This document shows, piece after piece, positions 1 to 10,780 of a stretch of 64,000 nucleotides of DNA. The notes under the pieces are model-generated. The model was not told the origin of the DNA. It saw nothing but the letters and a program-made list of their open reading frames with translations, and made no database searches. A program made the position numbers and the translations under genes. Numbering within the stretch: position 1 is the first letter of the stretch; each line of letters starts with the position of its first letter. Source of the stretch: JACJVV01 sp964581515 (GTDB lineage: Archaea > Nanobdellota > Nanobdellia > Woesearchaeales > JACJVV01); contig CAZOOV010000002.1 in assembly GCA_964581515.1 (NCBI GenBank), positions 62,001-126,000 on the forward strand, written 5' to 3'.

Positions 1-1
1 G

Positions 2-1760
<1,759 letters not shown>

Positions 1761-1781
1761 ACAGTTAAAAGAGATACAGAA

Positions 1782-2789
1782 TCATCCGCATCCAGGCATT
1801 ATATCGCCATGGATGTCTCTTTTCTTGCATTCTTCACGAGAAAAACTAAGATTATCATATCTTGTGATGCGAGCATGCAATAGAGTATTATCTCCTTCAA
1901 TGATAGTTCCATTCTTTGCATCAAGACCATTACCTTGATGAATTGCATACTGCATTGCATTTCCTGAGATATGCGCACCCATCAATACTTCTCTCCAACT
2001 CCATGATTTCTGCAAAGCATCATCACTGACTATTGCATACTTAAGAGCACTTTCCATCAAACATGATTCCTGCAGAGCTGTTCCTGATACTTTTGCAAAC
2101 TGCAACTGTGAATTTGAAAACAGCAATCTCTTATCACTCTCTGAAATTGACGCACCAAGACCACCATAGACTGTATTTTGCATCGGGTCAATATCACCAG
2201 TAAGGGCATGATATGCAGACGTTGCAATACCTTCAACTAAGTCTGCTGTCTGATTAAAGAAAAATGTCTGTTCTATCTTATCAGGACGATATTTACTTGA
2301 AAGAAAGTCAATCAAGTCTTCTGGTCTTTTTTCATATGCTTTTGCAACAGTGCTTACTAGATTCCTTATCGCATTTCCATTCTTTGATTCATAAAGAGAA
2401 TTGACAAGCCTTCGAAATCTCCTGCCTTCAGAACTGAAATCAAATTTTCTGCCTCTTGGAACATGTTCTTCCCATATCTTTCGGATTGTGTCTGCATCTT
2501 TGTATCTGTCTGCAACAGAAATATCTGTTGATAAGAACCATGAGAAACGAGTCGCATCAGGATCAGGAAGACCATGGACATGAACATCTTTAGTATTCTC
2601 ATTTGTAATGACAACCATGCCAAGATCAGGAAAAGAAATCAATACAGAACCATTATGAACACGACTGCCTGGACCGGAAAGATGAACATGGTCTCCCTGC
2701 TCAAGATCATCCAAAGCCCTATGTTCGTATTTGCCATCATCAATGCCTACATCAGACCTTGTTGCAAATAATGTTGCTTTATTGTTCAT
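1782..2789 (-). CDS. Hypothetical protein, 335 aa
   Basis: I do not recognise the family. There is no signal peptide or membrane segment. The N-terminal 90 residues are rich in Asp, His and Gly and look beta-rich. The C-terminal half carries a loosely repeated helix pattern with recurring SGxA(L/M)Q and SDxxLQ blocks around residues 225-300, ending in a charged Cys-containing tail. A TATA-like box (TTTATAAA near 2819-2826, read on the minus strand) lies about 30 bp before the ATG, so the transcript is probably leaderless. It faces the radical SAM gene tail to tail. Confidence 0.6.
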   Translation of the reverse strand: MNNKATLFATRSDVGIDDGKYEHRALDDLEQGDHVHLSGPGSRVHNGSVLISFPDLGMVVITNENTKDVHVHGLPDPDATRFSWFLSTDISVADRYKDADTIRKIWEEHVPRGRKFDFSSEGRRFRRLVNSLYESKNGNAIRNLVSTVAKAYEKRPEDLIDFLSSKYRPDKIEQTFFFNQTADLVEGIATSAYHALTGDIDPMQNTVYGGLGASISESDKRLLFSNSQLQFAKVSGTALQESCLMESALKYAIVSDDALQKSWSWREVLMGAHISGNAMQYAIHQGNGLDAKNGTIIEGDNTLLHARITRYDNLSFSREECKKRDIHGDIMPGCG

Positions 2790-2887
2790 TTTAACAGCAT
2801 ATGAGAATACTTGACCATTTATAAAGGTATGTGCTGAGTTATGTTCAAATACTTATATTTAAAAAGGCATTTTCATTCTCGATTACT

Positions 2888-3784
2888 ATGGAAATAAAGG
2901 ATTTTGTAAAGGCATCTAAAAACAAGAAAATAGGCCATGTTTATGATATTGAACTGCAGCATATTGATAAGCTCAAGAGGTTTGATTCTGTAGAATGCCA
3001 TATAGTACTTTATCCTTACAGCAGGAAATTTAAGGCAAATGATATGATATTCTATCCATTTGAGGAATATGCAAGAGACATAAGCTCATGCAAGAACTCA
3101 GCATATTCAAGAATAGGAAGCTCTTTTAATAAAATATTTGCAGTCATTATGGGACTTATAATATTATTATTATTTGTCATATTTCGACCTGAAGAACTTT
3201 TGTCAATGCAATCCATTGTTTCAGTGTTTGGTGCATACATAATAGCAAAAGAACTGGGAAATGATCTTGAGAAGTGGATAATAAGAATTACAAAGCCACT
3301 AAAGTTCAGATATCAGGAAAGCTATTACAGCTATGAGCTAGAAAAACATAATGCACTTACAAAGTATTCACATTATGCAAAAAAACAAAGATATGACAAG
3401 ACATCCATAAGACCGACAAAGATGGAATTTATAGAACTGAGCAATTCCAAGACAGTAAGGATGTATTTTGATACGAAAGATCTCAAGAATAACGGTAATT
3501 CCATACATATACTTTCTGTTTGGGCTGATCCTGAATTATTGAAAGAATTCGATAAAGGATTCATGCTAGGAGTTAAACTTAGCTTGAACAAAGGAAAGAT
3601 TTTCAAAAGATCACTTGAGCTTTTCCAATCAGTCAGCAAAGGAGTGAATGGATGCATTGGACCAAGTGATAGTTGGTTTAAGGATTCAGTATACTTCAGA
3701 AGAATAAAAAGATTCATGAAAATAAGATTTCTTAGGAAAAGAGGATATCTCAGGAACAAGAAGATTGTAGAATTGGTAAAGTAG
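2888..3784 (+). CDS. Hypothetical membrane protein, 298 aa
   Basis: I chose ATG 2888 over the upstream in-frame start at 2831 because a TATA-like stretch (CTTATATTTAAAAA, near 2853-2866) lies inside the longer version and would start transcription right at 2888. The protein has two hydrophobic segments, about residues 85-105 and 110-125, flanked by basic soluble regions. The C-terminal tail is very basic (RRIKRFMKIRFLRKRG). No catalytic motif is visible and no family is recognised. The topology suggests a membrane hairpin with both ends cytoplasmic. Confidence 0.6.
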   Translation: MEIKDFVKASKNKKIGHVYDIELQHIDKLKRFDSVECHIVLYPYSRKFKANDMIFYPFEEYARDISSCKNSAYSRIGSSFNKIFAVIMGLIILLLFVIFRPEELLSMQSIVSVFGAYIIAKELGNDLEKWIIRITKPLKFRYQESYYSYELEKHNALTKYSHYAKKQRYDKTSIRPTKMEFIELSNSKTVRMYFDTKDLKNNGNSIHILSVWADPELLKEFDKGFMLGVKLSLNKGKIFKRSLELFQSVSKGVNGCIGPSDSWFKDSVYFRRIKRFMKIRFLRKRGYLRNKKIVELVK

Positions 3785-3827
3785 TAGCACACAAATATTT
3801 ATATCTTCATAACACAACTCGTTCTTT

Positions 3828-4772
3828 ATGACACAGTTCAAGAAAGGACAGTATGGTAAGGATGCAGTTGCAAGAGAAGCTGATCCACTCAGAAAAGCAG
3901 GTATACATGACAGGCTGACTGAAGATATCAATGCATGGACTAACAGAGAAGAACCACCAAAAGAGAAAAGACCTTTCATATATATGCTGAGTCTTGATGA
4001 TTTCTTTGCAAGAGATGATACAGGGAAAAAAGAATTTCTTGATGAATTCATAATACAGTCAAATCTGATAGAAGGGATTGATCCAAATAAGATAGAGACA
4101 AGAGTGGTAGGAGAAGAACTTAAACCATATTATGAGTTCACAGACCATTATAAAGCACTGGATTATGTACTTGAAAATTATGAAAAACCACTTACAACTA
4201 CAGACATATTGCATATCCATCAAATATTGATGAAGAACATATTTCTTGAAGAAGGAAAAGATCTTGCTGTTTTCAATAAGATAAGAAAAAGAAGCAAAGC
4301 ATACAAACAGATTATTGAAGTATTTGGGAGAAGAGCTGGAAATTATAGACAGACAAAGATGAGAGTAGGAGACAGATACGGCATCATGAATGGATGTCCT
4401 TATCATAGATCAATTCCAAAAGCAATGAGAAAACTAGAAGAGAAATTTGCAAATCTAGATAATCCATCTAGAGAAGATATTTTAGAATTACATTATGAGT
4501 TTGAAACAATACATCCGTTTGTAGACGGCAATGGCAGAACTGGAAGACTTGTCATGAACTGGCTTTCACTCCAGCATTTAGGAGAGTTCATAGTTGTAGA
4601 CAATGATGTCAAACAAGATTACTATGCGATACTGCAGAAATATAAGCCAAAATTCAAAAGAGACAATCCCAATGTGAGATTCTATAAGGACCAAGATAAT
4701 ACTGGTAAGTTTGAAATGGAAGTTTATAGGATGATGCAGGAACAAGATGAAAGACTAAATAATAAAAAATAG
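3828..4772 (+). CDS. Fic family protein (class II, N-terminal inhibitory motif)
   Basis: Fic enzymes transfer AMP or another nucleotide moiety to hydroxyl side chains of target proteins. The complete motif HPFVDGNGRTGR is at residues 229-240, with His229 as catalytic base. An upstream SNLIEG (78-83) fits the inhibitory (S/T)xxxE(G/N) helix that blocks ATP binding, so the enzyme is probably autoinhibited in cis. The C-terminal 70 residues may be a small target-recognition region. A TATA-like box AAATATTTATA lies about 30 bp before the ATG. No antitoxin partner is adjacent, which fits the self-inhibited class. The target is unknown. Confidence 0.9.
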   Translation: MTQFKKGQYGKDAVAREADPLRKAGIHDRLTEDINAWTNREEPPKEKRPFIYMLSLDDFFARDDTGKKEFLDEFIIQSNLIEGIDPNKIETRVVGEELKPYYEFTDHYKALDYVLENYEKPLTTTDILHIHQILMKNIFLEEGKDLAVFNKIRKRSKAYKQIIEVFGRRAGNYRQTKMRVGDRYGIMNGCPYHRSIPKAMRKLEEKFANLDNPSREDILELHYEFETIHPFVDGNGRTGRLVMNWLSLQHLGEFIVVDNDVKQDYYAILQKYKPKFKRDNPNVRFYKDQDNTGKFEMEVYRMMQEQDERLNNKK

Positions 4773-4780
4773 ATATAAGA

Positions 4781-5113
4781 TCACATATATTCATCCATAA
4801 ATCTTGCTTCTGCTCCCTTGAAATAAGCAGCACCTTCAAAGTCATTGTGTGTAGTGCACATTTTATTATGTCTTCTAAAAAATGCTAGAAGGTCTTGTTT
4901 TTCCTGTAAAGGTCTTGCTTTAATCATATCTTTGATATAATGCATCTCCTGGAAGTATTCTTTAGAAATATCATTATCTTCTTTCTCAAAAGCTACATTG
5001 AAATGCAATATTATCTGGTCAAGCTCATCCCAAAGATCATAAATATCCATAGGTGAATACTTCTCTTCCATTATTGCTTGATCAATGGTATTTATCTCTG
5101 TTATCTCATGCAT
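4781..5113 (-). CDS. Small acidic helical protein, 110 aa
   Basis: This soluble, acidic, alpha-helical protein has no membrane segment. The C-terminal stretch HNDFEGAAYFKGAEARF (about 89-105) resembles the UVR-type helical hairpin found in UvrB/UvrC and clamp-loading adaptors, but the match is weak and no other domain supports it. A TATA-like run is centred near 5140 on the minus strand, about 28 bp before the ATG. It ends only 8 bp from the convergent fic stop. Function is unknown. Confidence 0.55.
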   Translation of the reverse strand: MHEITEINTIDQAIMEEKYSPMDIYDLWDELDQIILHFNVAFEKEDNDISKEYFQEMHYIKDMIKARPLQEKQDLLAFFRRHNKMCTTHNDFEGAAYFKGAEARFMDEYM

Positions 5114-5161
5114 AATATAAGAGAATGAGATGGAATATATAAATATATCTTGATAAAATCT

Positions 5162-8065
5162 TTAAGAATTATTACCTGATTGGTTCCCACTGTTATTTAC
5201 ATTTGCCTGATATTCTGCGCTTTGCTTCAATGCCTGTATAAGCTCTTCTTCAGTCATGCCTTGTGCAAGCATTCCAAGATACATCTGAAGACCTTCTTCA
5301 TCAGGTTCTCTTCCCAAAACACTAAGATAAGCATCCATTATTGTTTGACTAGCCTGTTCTTCCTCAGAAAGCTGACCACAGCAAGCATCACAATCTTTTG
5401 TTGTTCCAAGGAAAGTCTCATTGCTATCACATTGACTCCCACATCTCCCATTTGAATAACCCATATAAGTGTACATGCCTCCGCAAGAAGTGTTTGCACA
5501 ACAATAAGAGCAGTCTGATGTCTGACCCATATCAACACCAACGCTGCAGCTTGTGTTTTGACAGGACATTATAGAAGATTCAAAGCCTTCATAATTGGCT
5601 GCATAAGTACATGTGACTTGGCTGTAATTGCCTTCATCAAGCTCACTTATATTAAATAAATCACCACCAGTATGAGAACCATAATTCGTTCCGCACTCAT
5701 GATCAAATATGACCATATAACTTTGCCTTCCGTAAGGACCGTCGATATGCATCCAATTTGCTCTTGAGTCTGCTTTAAAACCCATCATATCAGGATATTC
5801 CCCCCATATTATTACAATATTACCTGTCCTATATGTATAAGTGGTCCTTTCGGGCTTACCATCACATTCAATAGTATGCACAGTTATTTCAGGATCTGAA
5901 AGTGGGAAACTATAATTGATACGTCCTTTATCTCTTTCATATTTCTGAACAAAACATTTTGACCATATTCTTAATGCATCATCTAAAGCAGGCATGTACC
6001 CATCATCATAAATACAATAATTAGGATTTTCATCGCAAGTCTTTCCAGGATCAGGTTGCAAGTATCTACCACAAACTAAACAATTCTCATAGACATAAGG
6101 ATCATATGATCTTCCTGTCAAATTGCATATCTGCTCAAAAGTGCAACCCTCATCTATCTCACCATCACAATCATTATCCTCTCTGTCGCACCACTTGAAA
6201 GAAGGCTTTTCATCAGAGATATAATTATCTGGGAATCTACATCCTTGCCAGAAGTTGTTGATGCATGTCTTTGCATAAGTATTTGATCTTGCGCAAACAC
6301 CGAGTGAAGGACAAAGTTCTGCTGGCTCATCTTCTGATTTGTTGAAGTCAATAGTATTAAGATTACAATCGATTGACTTGTAGTATGTTTCATTGTAAGT
6401 CTGGTTCTTTGAAACACCACCTTTTATTATGTAACCAGTATTATCAATGCCATCACAATAATGTTCCAGCTCGTATAAGTCAATTGTGAAAACATTGTTC
6501 ATGGACTGCTCTTCATGAAGAGAATTATTCTCTGAATTATTTCCTATATCACCGGAATCATCAAAGATTTCTATCTTGTAATAATCAATCTCACAATATT
6601 TTGGAAGCCTGAATGTCAACTCTGAACAATCTGATTCAGGATCTTCTAATTTTTCAAGTTCACATTCAGAGAAAGTACCTTCTGTAATATGCACATTCCT
6701 TATCCTTCCATCAAATACTTTATGTTCTTCATAATGTTCCCCTTCACTGTCAACTATCTCAAAGAAATTAGGTCTTGCACTACAAAAAACATGGTCAGTC
6801 TGTGAATTTTCAAGATCAGTCTCTTCCGATATAATATTTATGCTATAACTCCCATTATTACTTATGAAAAGAACACTATGCCACTCATCTTCTGAGATGC
6901 GTTCATCTGCTTCTTTTGATTCAGCAATCGATGCACCAGGTCCTGATCCACTCTGCAACACATAACCTATCTTCCTTTCTCTACTATAAGTTAAATAGAA
7001 CTTATCAGAAGTAGTACCATCTTTTTCTATGAGGAAAATGCTTTCACTTATTGCATTTCCAATCATTGCAATAGTATCGCTTGCAGATCCATAAGCAGTG
7101 CTGCTTGGAACATTATATACAGTAGCACTTGGAGTACTGTATGCTTTTATGTTAAAATACAAGGAGAATGAATCATAAGGGATCTCATCTATAAGCCTAT
7201 ACCCTTGTGCACTATCAAGATATGTTATTGTATAAGCAGAAAAATGACTTATCCTTGCTGTGACAGTATTGTTCACCTTATCTACTGAGGAGGGAAGTTG
7301 CACCCAATTCAGACCGTTGAAATAGCTGATGGCAAACATATCTGGATCATATTCTTCTTCAAGAAGATCATCATATTCAATAATAAGGCTTAAATCTGGG
7401 TTAAATCCAGTACCATCTGGACCAAGATCATATATAATATTTCCTATGATGACATCACCAGTTGAAGGATAAATTTCGTTTGACTGCATCAGTATAGTTA
7501 TACTATCTACAAAAACACCATTATTACTTACTAAGGTACCATCCAATATATTAAGAGTTGCAGACTCATCTGAAGATTGCACTGTAAGATCTGAAGTTAT
7601 TTTACTTCCAACTAAATTTAATGAAGATGATGATTCAAGAGAATATTGAATATAAAAATCTTCAATCTTTACTTCAGCTATAGAATTTGTTATATGTAAA
7701 GGATATAATGTCTTAACAAACAGAGTCAAATTATCAATATCCATATCTACTTCTGTAATAGGTGTTTCTTCTATGATTTCAACTGCAGGAAATATATCAA
7801 AATTACCTGTACATAAAGGAAGATTATAATCAATATATTGTGATATGTTTTGCATATCCATTAGTCCATAAAATTCGATTGCTTTTTCTAGAGATTGTAA
7901 TATACATTGTTCTACAAACCCTTCAATAGGATTAATATCAATAGTTTTTTCTGAGGCATGACCTAAATCAGAAGTCCTTGCTTGCATCAATAAGACAAAA
8001 ACTAATAAAATTACCAAAATCATCCCAATAGTCATAAAAGTAGAGATATTAGATTTTTTTAACAT
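5162..8065 (-). CDS. Membrane-anchored Cys-rich surface protein with MopE-type and DUF4214 motifs
   Basis: Residues 10-27 form one N-terminal transmembrane anchor (GMILVILLVFVLLM), so most of the 967-residue chain should be extracellular. The region after the anchor (FVEQCILQSLEKAIEFYGL, about 50-70) is a pattern I associate with exported proteins of Woesearchaeota-like archaea. The middle is beta-rich with many Ser/Thr. A Cys-rich part contains DNDCDGEIDEGC, like the repeat of MopE-type metal-binding proteins. The C-terminal LGREPDEEGLQMYLGMLAQG resembles a DUF4214 domain, otherwise common in large secreted bacterial proteins. Many cysteines suggest disulfides. Likely role: surface adhesion or binding; the ligand is unknown. 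Confidence 0.75.
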   Translation of the reverse strand: MLKKSNISTFMTIGMILVILLVFVLLMQARTSDLGHASEKTIDINPIEGFVEQCILQSLEKAIEFYGLMDMQNISQYIDYNLPLCTGNFDIFPAVEIIEETPITEVDMDIDNLTLFVKTLYPLHITNSIAEVKIEDFYIQYSLESSSSLNLVGSKITSDLTVQSSDESATLNILDGTLVSNNGVFVDSITILMQSNEIYPSTGDVIIGNIIYDLGPDGTGFNPDLSLIIEYDDLLEEEYDPDMFAISYFNGLNWVQLPSSVDKVNNTVTARISHFSAYTITYLDSAQGYRLIDEIPYDSFSLYFNIKAYSTPSATVYNVPSSTAYGSASDTIAMIGNAISESIFLIEKDGTTSDKFYLTYSRERKIGYVLQSGSGPGASIAESKEADERISEDEWHSVLFISNNGSYSINIISEETDLENSQTDHVFCSARPNFFEIVDSEGEHYEEHKVFDGRIRNVHITEGTFSECELEKLEDPESDCSELTFRLPKYCEIDYYKIEIFDDSGDIGNNSENNSLHEEQSMNNVFTIDLYELEHYCDGIDNTGYIIKGGVSKNQTYNETYYKSIDCNLNTIDFNKSEDEPAELCPSLGVCARSNTYAKTCINNFWQGCRFPDNYISDEKPSFKWCDREDNDCDGEIDEGCTFEQICNLTGRSYDPYVYENCLVCGRYLQPDPGKTCDENPNYCIYDDGYMPALDDALRIWSKCFVQKYERDKGRINYSFPLSDPEITVHTIECDGKPERTTYTYRTGNIVIIWGEYPDMMGFKADSRANWMHIDGPYGRQSYMVIFDHECGTNYGSHTGGDLFNISELDEGNYSQVTCTYAANYEGFESSIMSCQNTSCSVGVDMGQTSDCSYCCANTSCGGMYTYMGYSNGRCGSQCDSNETFLGTTKDCDACCGQLSEEEQASQTIMDAYLSVLGREPDEEGLQMYLGMLAQGMTEEELIQALKQSAEYQANVNNSGNQSGNNS

Positions 8066-8161
8066 ATATGTAATATATTTGAATGAATCACTTATAAATA
8101 TTTTTAGAAAAAAATATTTTTAGAAAATCTTATATAGCAGAAAGTCCTGATTTTACCTAAG

Positions 8162-8773
8162 ATGCATAATGTTCCACTTTCGTTATTATCTGAACACACA
8201 AGGCGTGCAGTCTTTGTAAAAGAACATGGAATATGCAAAAAGTGCCATAGTGTCTGCAATGAGAATGATTTTGAGATCATGTCAAGTGTAGCACATACCA
8301 GTGAGAAAGCACCAGATATAAACCATTTCTATATTGTACATCATGCATGCAAGATGAATCTGAAAAATGATAAGAAGAATCTTTTCAAAGAGATAATAAA
8401 ACCTTATTTTGCATTATATATTGCAGGGGCAATAACTATGCTTTTTGGAATCATGCTGTTCTTCAAGATAGAAGAATTCAGGATGGAGTTTATATTAACA
8501 GGTTTTCTTATTGCAGCCATAGGAAGACATATGTGGAGACTGCATAATCATCAGCCTTTGGAATTCTCAAAAATAAGAAATATTGCAGACATAAGAAAAC
8601 ATAAAAGAACTAATTTACGGCTGAAAAAATACGGTAAAGACCAAAACAAACTATTTAGGGTAATAAAATTCCTGATTTTCATTGCTGCCTCACTGCTTGC
8701 ATTAGTAATACTAGGACTAATATTATATTATAATAATCCTGCACAAATAATAGAAAGTGCTGTAGCTTTTTAG
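8162..8773 (+). CDS. Membrane protein with N-terminal HNH-like Cys/His cluster
   Basis: The first 65 residues contain CKKCHSVC, a later VAHTSEK and HHACKMNL, a spacing reminiscent of an HNH-type zinc fold, but no complete HNH motif is present. Three hydrophobic segments follow (about 78-95, 102-118 and 163-185). The fold could be a zinc-stabilised cytoplasmic head on a membrane base. A TATA-like box (CTTATATAG, near 8129-8137) lies about 28 bp before the ATG, so it is probably leaderless. Function is unknown. Confidence 0.6.
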   Translation: MHNVPLSLLSEHTRRAVFVKEHGICKKCHSVCNENDFEIMSSVAHTSEKAPDINHFYIVHHACKMNLKNDKKNLFKEIIKPYFALYIAGAITMLFGIMLFFKIEEFRMEFILTGFLIAAIGRHMWRLHNHQPLEFSKIRNIADIRKHKRTNLRLKKYGKDQNKLFRVIKFLIFIAASLLALVILGLILYYNNPAQIIESAVAF

Positions 8774-8820
8774 TTAATTAAGAGTAAAGTTTAAAAGAGA
8801 ATAATATAAAGGTTTAGAAT

Positions 8821-9132
8821 ATGATAAAAAATATGGTCTCATCTGTATTATTGCTGGTAGGAGTAGCACTATTATACTTCAATACATTCCCAGTAATGGG
8901 ATGGGTGTTGATAACTGCAGTCATCTTACTTAATACAGGAACCATATTTATGGCTGCAATGAGATCATCAAATAAGTTATTATTCTATATAGTTGCTGCT
9001 GCTGCATTCATATTGGTTGCCATCACTTTTGGAATACTCTTCAAATCATTCACAAATATCGCAACTGCAGCTAACTCAACTACAATAAGCATGGAAAGCT
9101 TAACTGGAGAAATTGTAAAGATATTTAGATAA
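8821..9132 (+). CDS. Small integral membrane protein, 103 aa
   Basis: About three transmembrane helices (5-23, 27-46 and 55-75) precede a short polar tail. It lies 47 bp after the previous membrane gene on the same strand. No family is recognised. It may be co-transcribed with the HNH-like membrane protein, although an AT-rich box in the gap (GTTTAAAAGAG) could give it its own promoter. Confidence 0.55.
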   Translation: MIKNMVSSVLLLVGVALLYFNTFPVMGWVLITAVILLNTGTIFMAAMRSSNKLLFYIVAAAAFILVAITFGILFKSFTNIATAANSTTISMESLTGEIVKIFR

Positions 9133-9208
9133 TTAAAATAATTTATTTTAGTATTTCTAATTTAATTTACTGCCAAAACAATAATCACGTGAAATATCTT
9201 ATATTTTT

Positions 9209-10012
9209 CTAATTACTGTTTGAGAAACAGTAATCGTAGAAGTCACACTGACCAGAGTGCCATTTACATAATGGACTTTGCTTCTTAGGATAATCAGCCT
9301 TAATATCACTCTCTGTGTTTGCATGTATTAACTCAATCTCTAATTTCGCAAACTTAACAAGCTCTTCATCAACGTCAAGCATCCTTTCTCCAAATTTTAG
9401 GAAATCAATCCCTACTTTATTTGGCAATCGTCCATGTCTCTCAAGATATAGCAATGAATAAATTGCCAGCTGGAGCCTGTAATCAGGAGTGATAACATCT
9501 TTCTTAGATGTCTTGTAATCTAATATAATTACCTGATCCTCAATCTCATGAATTGCATCTATAAAGCCTCTCACCATATATTTCTCAGATCTATATTCCT
9601 CTTCAGCTCTTGGAATCCATCTCTTGAAAGCATCTTTGAAAGGCATATTCTCTTTTGATAATTTCTTTAGAAAATTACTTAACCAGAACAGAAGCATCTT
9701 CTCTGTCTCATCATAGTAGAACAGGCGTTGAGCTTCAGTCATATCAAGCTCTTCAAGCTCATCTTTTGCAGCAACCCACTTCTGCTTGAGAAAATCCTTA
9801 AGTAGTCCACCTAAAAGAATCTCGTGGCTATCATTAGGTAGTTTATCTATATCAATCTTGAAGAAATCCTCTAATGCTGAGTGTGCTATGCTTCCTCTCA
9901 CCAAATGAATGCTTGGAAGTGTCTTCAATTTCTTTATGTAAATATAATAATACTTTCTAGGGCATTGCCTATATGTATTGATAGAAGATGGTGATTGTAA
10001 TCGTTTTGCCAT
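9209..10012 (-). CDS. PD-(D/E)XK nuclease of the RecB/Cas4 type with Fe-S cysteines
   Basis: This is a stand-alone nuclease domain of the RecB C-terminal (PDDEXK_1) superfamily. Visible motifs are His44 in AHSALE, Asp152 in GFIDAI, and Asp165/Lys167 in DYKTSKK, followed by the Gln/Tyr motif QLAIY at 181-185. Cys17 near the N-terminus plus Cys249, Cys256 and Cys262 near the C-terminus reproduce the four-Cys iron-sulfur clasp of Cas4 and AddB. No cas genes or CRISPR repeats are near, so a general DNA-repair exonuclease is more likely than adaptation. Length (267 aa) is typical. It sits downstream of a gene whose 3' end is partly duplicated as hairpin repeats. Confidence 0.85.
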   Translation of the reverse strand: MAKRLQSPSSINTYRQCPRKYYYIYIKKLKTLPSIHLVRGSIAHSALEDFFKIDIDKLPNDSHEILLGGLLKDFLKQKWVAAKDELEELDMTEAQRLFYYDETEKMLLFWLSNFLKKLSKENMPFKDAFKRWIPRAEEEYRSEKYMVRGFIDAIHEIEDQVIILDYKTSKKDVITPDYRLQLAIYSLLYLERHGRLPNKVGIDFLKFGERMLDVDEELVKFAKLEIELIHANTESDIKADYPKKQSPLCKWHSGQCDFYDYCFSNSN

Positions 10013-10060
10013 GATAAGTTAAATGAAGCAGCTGATTTATATATATTATTGTTGTATATG

Positions 10061-10154
10061 TCTAGTGCGTAGCACTAGATTTGGAACGATAGTGAGATTA
10101 TCTAGTGCGTAGCACTAGGCTTGGAACGTTAGTGAAATTGTCTAGTGCGTAGCA
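10061..10154. repeat. Tandem 40-bp repeat with embedded CTAGTGC-GTA-GCACTAG hairpin
   Basis: Two full 40-bp units begin at 10061 and 10101. A third, partial unit begins at 10141 and runs into the 3' end of the next gene, supplying its stop codon. Each full unit starts with a perfect 7-bp inverted repeat around a 3-base loop. The rest of the unit, TTGGAACG(a/t)TAGTGA(g/a)ATT, differs by only a few bases between copies. It may act as a tandem RNA hairpin or protein-binding site between two minus-strand genes. It is too short and too few-copied for a CRISPR. Confidence 0.8.
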
Positions 10155-10705
10155 TCAAGAACATCAATTATTGAATCCATGAAGAAATCTGGTTTTTCAG
10201 TAATATATCGCTCTATTACCTTGCACATCCCCTCCAGCTTGTTCTTCATGACAGCTGGACTGCCTTTATCTTCACGTACTACTTTCCATACTGCATCAGC
10301 CCAAGTATCTGCAAGCCTAGACTTATCTTCATAATGAACTGCTGCTGCTTTTATACTCTTCTTATCAACAATAGCAGGGTTGACAATAAAAGACATCATA
10401 GAATTATACACCTGTCTTACCCTTGCGAAAAGTGCTTCATCACTCATATGAAATTGCAAGGGCTTAAACAACTCTATTTCTTTCTGATTATCATAAGAAG
10501 TACCATCTTCTGAGAAATAACCAGAAGGAAATAAAGTAGTTGATGCAACACCATGAAGATAAGTAGTCCCAAAATTAACATAAGGCTCACAATTAACCTC
10601 CTCTAAAGTCACATGAGAGACAATACCCATCCAAGGACTTCCAAAAACAAGATTTCCTTCTTTATTATAGACATAAAATGCATAAAAATAGCAGATATAA
10701 TCCAT
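10142..10705 (-). CDS. Hypothetical protein, 187 aa
   Basis: I do not recognise the family. It is soluble, with an aromatic-rich beta-like N-terminal half (MDYICYFYAFYVYNKEG) and a helical C-terminal half. No catalytic motif stands out. Its last five codons and stop lie inside the third copy of the 40-bp repeat, so the C-terminus DATH may derive from repeat expansion. It lies upstream of the nuclease gene on the same strand, 129 bp apart, and may share its transcript. Confidence 0.55.
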   Translation of the reverse strand: MDYICYFYAFYVYNKEGNLVFGSPWMGIVSHVTLEEVNCEPYVNFGTTYLHGVASTTLFPSGYFSEDGTSYDNQKEIELFKPLQFHMSDEALFARVRQVYNSMMSFIVNPAIVDKKSIKAAAVHYEDKSRLADTWADAVWKVVREDKGSPAVMKNKLEGMCKVIERYITEKPDFFMDSIIDVLDATH

Positions 10706-10780
10706 TTATCACAGATTAATATTCCAATATGAATAAATCTACCATATATATATTTAAATAAGGACTTAAATATTGTTCAG

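Noticed and set aside
4654..4845. 63-codon minus-strand frame over the end of fic
   Set aside because: It overlaps both the fic 3' end and the 110-aa gene, and has no promoter or ribosome site.
5180..5455. Plus-strand frames inside the large surface protein gene
   Set aside because: Shadows of the 967-aa gene, which has a clear signal anchor and domain motifs.
10061..10154. Possible CRISPR remnant
   Set aside because: Units are directly contiguous without spacers, and no cas gene is present; the Cas4-like nuclease alone is not evidence.
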